From Calditrichota bacterium (GTDB taxonomy: Bacteria; Electryoneota; RPQS01), in NCBI GenBank assembly GCA_020637395.1, contig JACJWA010000001.1, positions 1,868,078 through 1,932,077 on the forward strand: a stretch of DNA of 64,000 nt. The letters run 5' to 3'. The position numbers were made by a program, and so were the translations under genes. Each line of letters starts with the position of its first letter. Within the stretch, counting starts at the first letter, position 1. Shown in pieces: positions 33,071 through 40,994 of this stretch. The notes under the pieces were generated by a model. It made no database searches. It had not been told where the DNA came from and worked only from the letters and a program-made list of their open reading frames with translations.

Positions 33071-36000
33071 TTAACCGGCTACCGGAATGGCCTCCACGTC
33101 CGTGCCGGAAAGGACATCTACGCCCCAGGCCTTTCTGCTGAAGCGGTCCAAAATGGTGTACATCACGGGCACGATCACGAGCGACAAGAGCAGCGATGAC
33201 AGCAGTCCGCCGATGATCACTACGCCCATGCCCGCACGCATCTCAGAGCCATCTCCCAGTGCAAGGGCCAGCGGCATCATGCCAACCACCATGGTCAACG
33301 TGGTCATGACAATCGGACGCAATCTTCGCGGACCCGCTTCCAGCAATGCTTCCTTCATGGAGTGGCCTTCATGCCTTAACTGATTCGTGAAGTCCACGAT
33401 CAGAATTCCGTTCTTCGTCACAAGCCCCATGAGAATCAACAGGCCGATCATGGAGAACATGGAGAGCGTGTACCCCGTCACGGCCAGGCCGACAAACGCA
33501 CCAACGATGGCCACGGGAACCGAGAACATCACGACGAACGGATAGATGTAGCTTTCGTACAAGACGACCAGCACCATGTAAATGAAGAGAATCGAGAGGA
33601 AAATCGCGCGGATCATGTCGGACACCATGGTGCGCATGTTCTCAACATCGCCGTAGGCGAAGAACTGCACGCCTTGCGGAGGTGTGTATGCTTCCATAAG
33701 TTTGTCGAAATCGCCTTGCACCTCACCGAGTGATCGTCCCACGACATTCGCGGACACGGTTACGAGGCGCTGCCGATCTTTGCGGGTGATTGAGGAGGGT
33801 CCGCTCGTGCGCGAGATCTCTGCGACTTCACCGAGCGGAACCATTTGACCCGCGCCATTTCTGATCTCGATGTCGGAGATGCGAGTGGGATTGGTGCGAT
33901 ACTCCGTCGCAAGCAGAGTTCGGACATCCACCTCGATCTCGCCGGTCCTGAACTCTGTCTGAAGGTCGCCGTTAATCGAACTTCTAAGAGTGGCGGCAAC
34001 TTGACCCGGCGTTAGCATGCTGGCCGCCGCACGATCTCTGTCCACAACAATTTTCAGTTCGGGTGCGCCGAGCTCGTAGCTGGTCTGCACGTCACGCGCG
34101 CCTGGCACCGTTCGCAAGACATCTTTCACATAGTCCGCGGCGATTTGCACGCTGTCCAAGTTCTGTCCGCGAATCTCGTATTGGATCGGAGCCGCATTGG
34201 CGGTGCCGAACATGCCAATGTCACTGATACGAATCTCAAGACCGGGAATATCTTTGCAATACGTGACAATCTGGTTCTGCACCTCTGCTGTGGACAGCTT
34301 GCGCTCATCGCGCGAAATGAGTTTGATTTGAATGTTGCCCAGCCGCGGATTCTCTTCAAGTCCCCATTCCGATTCCAGCAGTCCGATCGTGCTCATGATC
34401 TGTATGACGTCGTCGCGGGAATCAAGATAGTTCTCAATTCTGCCCATGACCGCGCTGTTTTCTTCAAGCGTCGTTCCCAAAGGCATCTTGGTCGCCACGG
34501 CAAACTCACCGCGATCCATCGGCGGCACGAAGTCGCTGCCAATAAATCCCATGGGGATGAGAGCAATTGCGAACACCATGGCCGCCGTGGAGATTCCGAT
34601 CACCACGAGTCTGTGCGAAAGCGCCCAACCCAGCAGCGACTTGTAGCCCGATTCCAGTTTGCCAAACATGCGCTCAAACGCGCGCGTGAAGCCTCGCAGC
34701 CATTTGTCGCTGTCCACGTTTTCGAGCCGATTCAGCCGACTAGCCAGAAGCGGCGTGACGGTAAACGAAACAATCAGAGACATGACTAGCGCGGTGACAA
34801 AAACGACGGAGAACTCGCGGAAGATGTTTCCAACCAATCCCTCCACGAAGGCAATCGGCAGAAACGTTACCACGTCCACGGCGGTGATTGAGAGCGCCGC
34901 CAGCCCGATTTCATTTCGTCCGCGAATTGCGGATGTGACCGGGTCGTGTCCCCGTTTCATCCATTGATGAATATTCTCCAACACAACAATCGAATCGTCC
35001 ACCAGCACGCCGATCACTGTTCCCAACGCCATCATGGTCATTAAATTGATCGAGAAGTTGAACAACTTCATTGAGATGAACGTCGAGACGACCGACAGGG
35101 GTATGGCAATCAGCACGATCAACGAATTGCGCATGGAGTGGAGGAATACCAGCAGCACAAGCGCGACGGTGATCAGCGCTTCAGCGATGTTTCTCTGCAC
35201 TTCGGCGATCGCGTTGCGGTTGAAGACAGTAACATCCTGCGCAACTTCGATTTGCACACGCGTGCCGTGCTCCGCTTCAATGTCATTGAGCACTTTTTGT
35301 ACGCTCGAAGACGTTTGCACGCTGTTTGCCTGCGCCTGTTTCACAACCTGAACGCCCAATGCCGACGCCCTGTCCAATCGCGTCAGCGAGCGCTCGGACT
35401 TGATGGTATCCGTGACCGTGGCCACATCGCGGAGATAGATGGCCGTTCCGTCCGGCAATGGCAAGCGCGTGCGCTCGATCTCCGCAAGCGTCGAGTATTT
35501 TCCTGAGAGCCGTATGGCATAGTCCTGCGACTCGGAGTAAACTTTGCCGGCGGGTACATCGAGGTTATCTGCCGCGAGATACTGATTGAAATCCGCAAGC
35601 GAAAGGCCGTGGCTCTTGAGCTGTCCCGGATCCACCGCAATTTGTATCTCACGTTCTTCGGCACCCGTGATCACGACTTGCCCCACACCCTCCACCTGCT
35701 CCAGGCGAGGACGAATGACTTCATCCACAAACGTGAACAAATCGGAAGGCGCCATTTCGCTCGAGACCGCGACTCTCAAGATCGGTATGGAACCGAGGTC
35801 GGCTTTGAGGATCTGCGGCTCATCCACGTCGTCAGGCAGTTTCGCGCGGATCGTGGTGATCACCCGCTGCGCTTCCTGCAAAACCACGTCCGCATCCGCC
35901 GACATCTCAAACTCAAGCGCGACCACGGATGCGTTTTCGCGATTGATCGAACGAATATGCTTCAGCTTGTTCAGCGATACGACGGCGTCTTCAATCGGCC

Positions 36001-36193
36001 TCGTCACCATGGTTTCAACTTCCTGCGGTCCCGCCCCGGGCCACACGGTGACGATCGTGACATACGGCCAGTTCATCGTGGGAAGCAAATCCACCGGCAG
36101 CCGCGGATAAAACATGATTCCTAAAACGGCAATCGCGAGGAAGAACATCACGACCGCTGTGGGGCGTTTAATCGAAAGTTCAGTAACCGTCAT
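33071..36193 (-). CDS. RND efflux permease (AcrB/MexB-like)
   Basis: 1040 residues, full length for an RND inner-membrane pump. The N-terminus (SIKRPTAVVMFFLAIAVLG), the periplasmic porter segment WPGAGPQEVETMVTRPIE, and the fourth-helix proton-relay pair in GVLVDDSIVVLENI are diagnostic. The second half repeats the layout (MGLVTKNGILIVDF). It exports drugs or lipophilic compounds using the proton gradient together with the adaptor and TolC-type channel encoded just upstream. Last gene of a four-gene operon headed by a TetR regulator. Substrate unknown. Confidence 0.95.
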   Translation of the reverse strand: MTVTELSIKRPTAVVMFFLAIAVLGIMFYPRLPVDLLPTMNWPYVTIVTVWPGAGPQEVETMVTRPIEDAVVSLNKLKHIRSINRENASVVALEFEMSADADVVLQEAQRVITTIRAKLPDDVDEPQILKADLGSIPILRVAVSSEMAPSDLFTFVDEVIRPRLEQVEGVGQVVITGAEEREIQIAVDPGQLKSHGLSLADFNQYLAADNLDVPAGKVYSESQDYAIRLSGKYSTLAEIERTRLPLPDGTAIYLRDVATVTDTIKSERSLTRLDRASALGVQVVKQAQANSVQTSSSVQKVLNDIEAEHGTRVQIEVAQDVTVFNRNAIAEVQRNIAEALITVALVLLVFLHSMRNSLIVLIAIPLSVVSTFISMKLFNFSINLMTMMALGTVIGVLVDDSIVVLENIHQWMKRGHDPVTSAIRGRNEIGLAALSITAVDVVTFLPIAFVEGLVGNIFREFSVVFVTALVMSLIVSFTVTPLLASRLNRLENVDSDKWLRGFTRAFERMFGKLESGYKSLLGWALSHRLVVIGISTAAMVFAIALIPMGFIGSDFVPPMDRGEFAVATKMPLGTTLEENSAVMGRIENYLDSRDDVIQIMSTIGLLESEWGLEENPRLGNIQIKLISRDERKLSTAEVQNQIVTYCKDIPGLEIRISDIGMFGTANAAPIQYEIRGQNLDSVQIAADYVKDVLRTVPGARDVQTSYELGAPELKIVVDRDRAAASMLTPGQVAATLRSSINGDLQTEFRTGEIEVDVRTLLATEYRTNPTRISDIEIRNGAGQMVPLGEVAEISRTSGPSSITRKDRQRLVTVSANVVGRSLGEVQGDFDKLMEAYTPPQGVQFFAYGDVENMRTMVSDMIRAIFLSILFIYMVLVVLYESYIYPFVVMFSVPVAIVGAFVGLAVTGYTLSMFSMIGLLILMGLVTKNGILIVDFTNQLRHEGHSMKEALLEAGPRRLRPIVMTTLTMVVGMMPLALALGDGSEMRAGMGVVIIGGLLSSLLLSLVIVPVMYTILDRFSRKAWGVDVLSGTDVEAIPVAG

Positions 36194-36196
36194 CTG

Positions 36197-37243
36197 CTAC
36201 TTCTCCAGCGTCAGATTGAGTTCACTGCCCTGTGAAAGCAGTTGATTGCCGGTGACAATCACTGTGTCACCGATCGCGAGGCCAGAAACCGACAGCTTGT
36301 CGCCGGATGTGCCGAGAATCTTCACAGGTACTTTCTTCGCCTTGCCGCCGCTAGCCACAAAGACCACGGTCCTGCCCACATCGGGCAATGCCGCAGCGCG
36401 CGGCACCACGAGGCTGCTGGAATCCTCGCCCACGGAAATGCGAACACGCGCGAACATTCCTGATTTCAATCCGTCGGCGGCGTCCAGAGTCAATTCAATC
36501 GGATATGTTCGCGCTCCCTGCATGGCGCGCGCGCCAATTGAAGTGATTCCAGAGGGAAACGAGTCGCCCAGCGCCTCAACGTACAACGTGGCATGCGCTC
36601 CAAGTTCCAATGCGCCGATCTCATCTTCTGACACGTGAACTGGAAGCTTGAACTTGCTAACATCCACAATTTGAAAAACGGGTTGACCGCGGTCGAGCAT
36701 CTGTCCCACCTCCGTCATGCGCGCGGCAATCGTTCCGGAAAATGGAGCACGGATCGTGGCGTCTTCAAAGGTCTTCTTCGCCGCGCGGTACTGTACTTCC
36801 GCTGACTTCATCGCCAGCCGCGCACCTTCCATATCTGAATCTGATACGCTCTTGTCGCCGAACAGAGTTTCAACACGTTTGAAATCGAGTGCGGCCTTGT
36901 CGAAGGCGATCTTGGCGCGCTCCGCTTCAATTTCAAGGAGCTCATCATCCAGCCGGAGCAGCGGTTGACCTGCTTTTACGACGTCGCCCAAGTCGGCGTA
37001 GATGTTCTCGACCTGGCCGCCAACCAGCGCGGCAAGAGTGGATTCCCGATTGCCCATTAGTGTACCGGTTTCCTCCACGAACTGCGCGAACGGGGATTCC
37101 TGAAGCACGAAGCCACTGACCGCTATGACTGAGCTGTAGGCGTTTGCTGCGATGTCGCCGTTTCCGCCTTTCAGCACTTTGCCCGCGACGAGCAGCAGAA
37201 TCACGGCCAGCGACGTGAGTCCAATAATGCGGATACTACTCAT
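36197..37243 (-). CDS. RND efflux periplasmic adaptor (membrane fusion protein)
   Basis: 348 residues with an N-terminal membrane anchor (about 7-23). VGGQVENIYADLGDVVKAGQ is the lipoyl-like domain, followed by an alpha-hairpin (ERAKIAFDKAALDFKRVETL) and the partner lipoyl half ATIRAPFSGTIAARMTEVGQ. A beta-barrel and membrane-proximal domain end the protein. It links the inner-membrane pump to the outer-membrane channel. Located 3 nt before the RND gene and 16 nt after the TolC-type gene. Confidence 0.93.
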   Translation of the reverse strand: MSSIRIIGLTSLAVILLLVAGKVLKGGNGDIAANAYSSVIAVSGFVLQESPFAQFVEETGTLMGNRESTLAALVGGQVENIYADLGDVVKAGQPLLRLDDELLEIEAERAKIAFDKAALDFKRVETLFGDKSVSDSDMEGARLAMKSAEVQYRAAKKTFEDATIRAPFSGTIAARMTEVGQMLDRGQPVFQIVDVSKFKLPVHVSEDEIGALELGAHATLYVEALGDSFPSGITSIGARAMQGARTYPIELTLDAADGLKSGMFARVRISVGEDSSSLVVPRAAALPDVGRTVVFVASGGKAKKVPVKILGTSGDKLSVSGLAIGDTVIVTGNQLLSQGSELNLTLEK

Positions 37244-37259
37244 TGTCTATCTCCTGAAA

Positions 37260-38567
37260 TCAGTTTACAAAGGGAGTTTTGCCCAGAGCCAATCGCAGCT
37301 CCGCGGCGGCCAGCAGGCGGCGGTATCTCGCGTCAGCGAGTGATACGCGTGCGGTCAATTCATCTAACTGCGCGGCGTCCAATTCGAGCGGAGTGAGCTG
37401 CCCTTGCGAGAATTTCACCTGCGCAATGTGGCGAGCTTCCTCGGCGAGTTCGACCCCAAGCTTTGCCGCGGATTCGTTGGCCGTGGCGGTGGTCAGACTG
37501 CGCGCGGCGGACTCATACTGCAAACGCGCGCCGCGTTCCGCCTGTGCGAGATCAAGCTTTGCGCGGTGCCAGTCCGCCTTAGATTGCTGAGCACGGCCAT
37601 GTGTCGCGCCGCTGCTCCAGATGGGAATGCTCAGCGAGACACCGGCATATAGCGCGGCGTAGTTGTTTCGCGGATGAATGTCCCACTCATTGTTCTGCCA
37701 CTGCCACTGATATTTGAGTTGACCGCCAAGCACCGGCCAGCGCGCGTTGCGATACAACACATAGAGATTCTGCTGCGCGACGCTTGCATTCCGCAATGCG
37801 GCGAGGTCGTGGCGCGTTTCAATATCCTGTTCGGCGAAAGATGTGTCCACGGGCACAAAGTAATCGTCCAGCGCGCCTGCCACCGAGATCGTGCTGTCCA
37901 CGGGAATTCCGAGATAGTCCTTCAGCGAGAGCTCCGCCAGGTGCAGATCACTCTTGGCGCGATCAAGCTCCGGGCGCTGATTCTGTGCCTGCACGCGAAC
38001 TCTGAGCACATCGTAGTCACTCAGCAGCCCGACATCGCGCATGCGTTCCGCGCGCAGGAGTGCGCTGTCACTGACGGCCAAGCTTAGCTCGCGCGCCGAC
38101 ACCACATCGCGCAAAGTCAGAACCGCCCAGAAACGCTGCATGACGTCCAGTTCGGTCCGCATATCCTGCTGATCCACGGCGTGTTGCGCGGCCAATCCGT
38201 AAGCTTTTGCTCCGCGAACTCCGGCGGCAACTCGCCCGAATGTGAAGAGCGGCTGATTCAACGTAACATTCGCTTGCAGTGCATTGTCCTGATCCAGTTC
38301 CAGCGCCGTGAACGCTCCGGTTTCGGGATTCGGGAAGAAAATCTTTCCCTTCTTCATGGCGCGCTGGTAGCCCACGGTGCCGTCAATCTGCGGCAGCGCG
38401 TTCGACCAGGCTTCATTCAATTGACCGCGAGCCTTCTCGCGTTCTACTCGAGGCCGCTGCTGGGCCAAAGAACGCTGCTTGGCGATGGCAATCGCTTCGT
38501 CCAGCGTCATCGCTTGTGCGGCTCCCGCGAGCAGCGCTATTGTTAGTATGAGGTTTATGTGTCTCAA
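37260..38567 (-). CDS. TolC-family outer-membrane channel
   Basis: 435 residues with a signal peptide ending AGAAQA. Two outer-membrane efflux protein (OEP) repeats are seen: MTLDEAIAIAKQRSLAQQRP in the first, and ARHIAQVKFSQGQLTPLELD in the second. Long helices alternate with short strands. It should form the trimeric exit duct for the RND pump encoded downstream. Its ATG overlaps the TetR stop by 4 nt, so translation is coupled. Confidence 0.93.
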   Translation of the reverse strand: MRHINLILTIALLAGAAQAMTLDEAIAIAKQRSLAQQRPRVEREKARGQLNEAWSNALPQIDGTVGYQRAMKKGKIFFPNPETGAFTALELDQDNALQANVTLNQPLFTFGRVAAGVRGAKAYGLAAQHAVDQQDMRTELDVMQRFWAVLTLRDVVSARELSLAVSDSALLRAERMRDVGLLSDYDVLRVRVQAQNQRPELDRAKSDLHLAELSLKDYLGIPVDSTISVAGALDDYFVPVDTSFAEQDIETRHDLAALRNASVAQQNLYVLYRNARWPVLGGQLKYQWQWQNNEWDIHPRNNYAALYAGVSLSIPIWSSGATHGRAQQSKADWHRAKLDLAQAERGARLQYESAARSLTTATANESAAKLGVELAEEARHIAQVKFSQGQLTPLELDAAQLDELTARVSLADARYRRLLAAAELRLALGKTPFVN

Positions 38568-39190
38568 GCTCCCGCTCCTTCGGCGAGTTCTGCCTTACGT
38601 TTGTCCGTGACAAGGGAATCGTAGATCAGTTTGCATGTGTATTCGATGATCTCGTAGGCCCGTCTGGGGTCGTCATAGCGAGTGGTGCACGTGCCTCTGT
38701 AGAGCGCGCTGATCACTTCCGCAATCATGCGCGTATCCGTGGGCTTGAAGTACCCCACTTCGACCGCGTTGTTGGTCAGCCCTTCAATGATTCCAGCCCA
38801 ACTCTGCTGGTTGCGGTCCAGCGCATCCGCAACGTCCGGGTACTTTGAGCTCATGCTCACAAACTGCTGAAACAAAAGGTCCGGCAGCGGGTTGGCGAGC
38901 TTGTGCTCATATAGAAGACGATGCGACAGATATAATGCTTCAGGACCGAGCTGCTCCATGGCCGCCATGTCTACAACGGCGTCCTGACTCTGATGCTCGA
39001 ACTGCTCCGCCAATCCAATCAGGATCTGTTCTTTGGATGAAAAGTACCAGTAGACGGCGCCTTTAGAGAGCCCGGCTTCTTTGGCAATCTCGTCCACGGA
39101 CGTCTTCTCGTACCCTTGGGAGGCAAAGAGCTTCCCGGCGGCTTCGAGGATCTGGATGCGGCGCTGATCTTTGGGTGCGTGTTCTGTCAT
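38564..39190 (-). CDS. TetR/AcrR-family repressor of the efflux operon
   Basis: 208 residues. The N-terminal DNA-binding domain reads RIQILEAAGKLFASQGYEKT then IAKEAGLSKGAVYWYFSSKE, the TetR helix-turn-helix. The rest is a helical ligand-binding domain. GGAG lies 5 nt upstream of the ATG. Two near-identical palindromes, GACTGGTCAGTC and GACTGGTCGGTC, flank its own promoter, so it should repress the whole operon until a pump substrate binds it. Standard organisation for an RND drug-efflux locus. Confidence 0.93.
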   Translation of the reverse strand: MTEHAPKDQRRIQILEAAGKLFASQGYEKTSVDEIAKEAGLSKGAVYWYFSSKEQILIGLAEQFEHQSQDAVVDMAAMEQLGPEALYLSHRLLYEHKLANPLPDLLFQQFVSMSSKYPDVADALDRNQQSWAGIIEGLTNNAVEVGYFKPTDTRMIAEVISALYRGTCTTRYDDPRRAYEIIEYTCKLIYDSLVTDKRKAELAEGAGA

Positions 39191-39204
39191 TTTGTCTCCA
39201 AACC

Positions 39205-39216
39205 GACTGGTCAGTC
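39205..39216. promoter_or_regulatory. TetR operator 1
   Basis: GACTG-GT-CAGTC: 5-bp inverted arms around two bases, between the predicted transcription start and the tetR start codon. Confidence 0.65.
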
Positions 39217-39227
39217 AATTGGATGCC

Positions 39228-39256
39228 AATATACTGGACTTTGTTTCAGAAGTCAA
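39228..39256 (-). promoter_or_regulatory. promoter of the TetR/efflux operon
   Basis: Minus strand TTGACT (39256-39251) and TATATT (39233-39228), 17 nt apart. Operator copies lie on both sides of it. Confidence 0.72.
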
Positions 39257-39265
39257 TAGCAAACT

Positions 39266-39277
39266 GACTGGTCGGTC
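39266..39277. promoter_or_regulatory. TetR operator 2
   Basis: GACTGGTCGGTC, one base different from operator 1 and 61 bp away, just upstream of the efflux operon -35 and close to a possible promoter for the divergent synthetase gene. Confidence 0.6.
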
Positions 39278-39519
39278 CAGTTGTCAAGTTGTTGTTTTCA
39301 TTTAATACACGAAGATTCGGTTGATTTTAGAGAGGACTCGTGGACCTTTCGCGTGCGCCTTCACCCTCCCGTGCTCCGGGTTACGTTCTATTCTACTGTT
39401 CTTCACCGAAGTTGCGAGCTATCCATTGTTTGCGTAACTTTTCACATATCTTTGTGCAGAGTAAGGAAGCTTTGCTGCTTTCTGCTCCCGGCGCGTTTCA
39501 GACCAACCTTCATTCAACT

Positions 39520-40923
39520 ATGCCAACCAAGCCTTCTCCGTCCTCGACTTCGCTGAAGATTGAACCCGCCTCGCAAATAGAGGGAGTTCTAAAAAAAACC
39601 GCTTCCGAGTGGACCGAACAAGATCTCGCGCGCGCCTATGTGACTTTGGATTTGCGTCAGGTGTCGCTCATGCACGTCTGCGGCGACGGACTGCTGAAAA
39701 CTCTGGACTTTGCGCCCCGCTCGCACGACCATTTTTTGCAGATTCTTCGCTACGGTGAACGAGCGGACGGTTCAAGTCTGTTTCCCGGGCAGGGAATCCC
39801 TGCGGGAGCTTCTGACATTGTCTTGAAGCCGCGACTAAGGTCCGCTTTTGTGGATCCGTTTTCGCAGGAAGGCGGAATGGTGTTGATGTGCAGTCACCTG
39901 ACCCGCGAAGGCCTGCCGCTTCCGCAGTCGGGCGACTCCGTGGCGCGGAAGGCGCACACTTTGTTGCATGAGCAAGCAGGCTTTGACCTGCACGCCCTGG
40001 GGGAAGTGGAATACTTCATTGGTCACAAGGCCACGGAGGATGTGGACGTCACCAATGAAGACCGGGGCTACCACGCGATTTCACCAATGGTGTTCGGGCA
40101 GGAGCTGCGCCGCAGAGCGCTGACCGTGCTCGCCGAAATGGGAGTCCCTGTCAAGTACGCGCACAGCGAAGTCGGCTTTGCGGCGGCGGAACATGAAGCC
40201 GACTTGACCTGGGAACAACACGAGATCGAATTGGCCCTCTTGCCTTTGCCGGAAGCCGCCGACGCGGTGGTGCTCACGCAGTGGGTACTGCGAACTCTCG
40301 CGCGCGAGGCCCAATTGCGGATCAGTTTTGATCCCGTAGTCAAGCGCGGGCACGCGGGCAGCGGAATGCACTTTCACCTTGCTCCCCATGACGGGAAGCG
40401 CTATCTGCCCGTGGTTACGAAGAACGGAGCGGTTAGTGAAAGCGCTGAGCTGTTGATTGCCGGGTTACTGCGCTATGGATGCTCGTTGATGACGTTTGGA
40501 AACAGGACAGAGAGTTCGTTTGTGCGGCTGTTTCAAGGCAAAGAATCTCCCGCGGGGGTGACCTGGGGACAGTTCAATCGCAAGGCTCTTGTGCGGCTGC
40601 CGATCATCTCCAAGGACGCGAAAGGCGCGCCTGTCACTCCCGAAACCGTGGAATTCAGATTGCCGGACGGTTCCGCATCCCCGCACTTCCTGCTGGCGGG
40701 AATTGCACAGGCCGCACGCGCCGCGCTGCGCGATAAAGCACGCGGCAAATTGCTGAAGGAGCTCAAGGCCGACGCCGCTGCCGGGCGCGCAGAAGCGATT
40801 CCGCGCAATTTCGAAGAGGTTGCCGACCTGCTTGAACGCGATCGTGCCGTCTATGAGAACGAAGGTGTTTTTGCCACGGCGCTGCTTGACGCGGAACTTC
40901 AAAGAATGCGCACGGTGCTGTAG
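39520..40923 (+). CDS. glutamine synthetase-family protein
   Basis: 467 residues from ATG 39520, the size of a bacterial type I enzyme. Metal and substrate residues are kept: EVEYFI, SEVGFAAAEHE (two Glu seven apart), GSGMHFHL, NRTESSFVRL and VEFRLPDGSASPH. The sequence is divergent: the familiar FDGSS start and the GDNGSGMH form are altered. It may be a true ammonia-assimilating enzyme or a gamma-glutamyl ligase acting on a different amine. Monocistronic, divergent from the efflux operon and possibly sharing its operator region. No adenylylation-type C-terminal motif was recognised. Confidence 0.83.
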   Translation: MPTKPSPSSTSLKIEPASQIEGVLKKTASEWTEQDLARAYVTLDLRQVSLMHVCGDGLLKTLDFAPRSHDHFLQILRYGERADGSSLFPGQGIPAGASDIVLKPRLRSAFVDPFSQEGGMVLMCSHLTREGLPLPQSGDSVARKAHTLLHEQAGFDLHALGEVEYFIGHKATEDVDVTNEDRGYHAISPMVFGQELRRRALTVLAEMGVPVKYAHSEVGFAAAEHEADLTWEQHEIELALLPLPEAADAVVLTQWVLRTLAREAQLRISFDPVVKRGHAGSGMHFHLAPHDGKRYLPVVTKNGAVSESAELLIAGLLRYGCSLMTFGNRTESSFVRLFQGKESPAGVTWGQFNRKALVRLPIISKDAKGAPVTPETVEFRLPDGSASPHFLLAGIAQAARAALRDKARGKLLKELKADAAAGRAEAIPRNFEEVADLLERDRAVYENEGVFATALLDAELQRMRTVL

Positions 40924-40944
40924 ACTCAGCATACAGCAATACAA

Positions 40945-40970
40945 AAAGCCCCGGCGATTACCGGGGCTTT
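40945..40970. terminator. bidirectional terminator between convergent genes
   Basis: AAAGCCCCGG (40945-40954) and CCGGGGCTTT (40961-40970) form a 10-bp stem with a 6-nt loop. On the minus strand it is followed by further T residues, serving the CapA-like gene. Confidence 0.85.
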
Positions 40971-40994
40971 CTTGCAGTGGATATGTTCGTGTGC

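Larger units (their letters stand above)
39191..39519. other. divergent intergenic region, efflux operon / glutamine synthetase
   Basis: Holds the efflux operon promoter and two TetR-type operators (39205-39277). On the plus strand TTGTCA and AATACA, 17 nt apart near 39282-39310, could serve the glutamine synthetase gene, which leaves a long leader of over 200 nt. An open frame extends the synthetase upstream to 39340 without homology. Confidence 0.5.

Noticed and set aside
39340..39519. 60-residue extension of the glutamine synthetase-family protein from a GTG
   Set aside because: No family similarity and it lies in the presumed leader.
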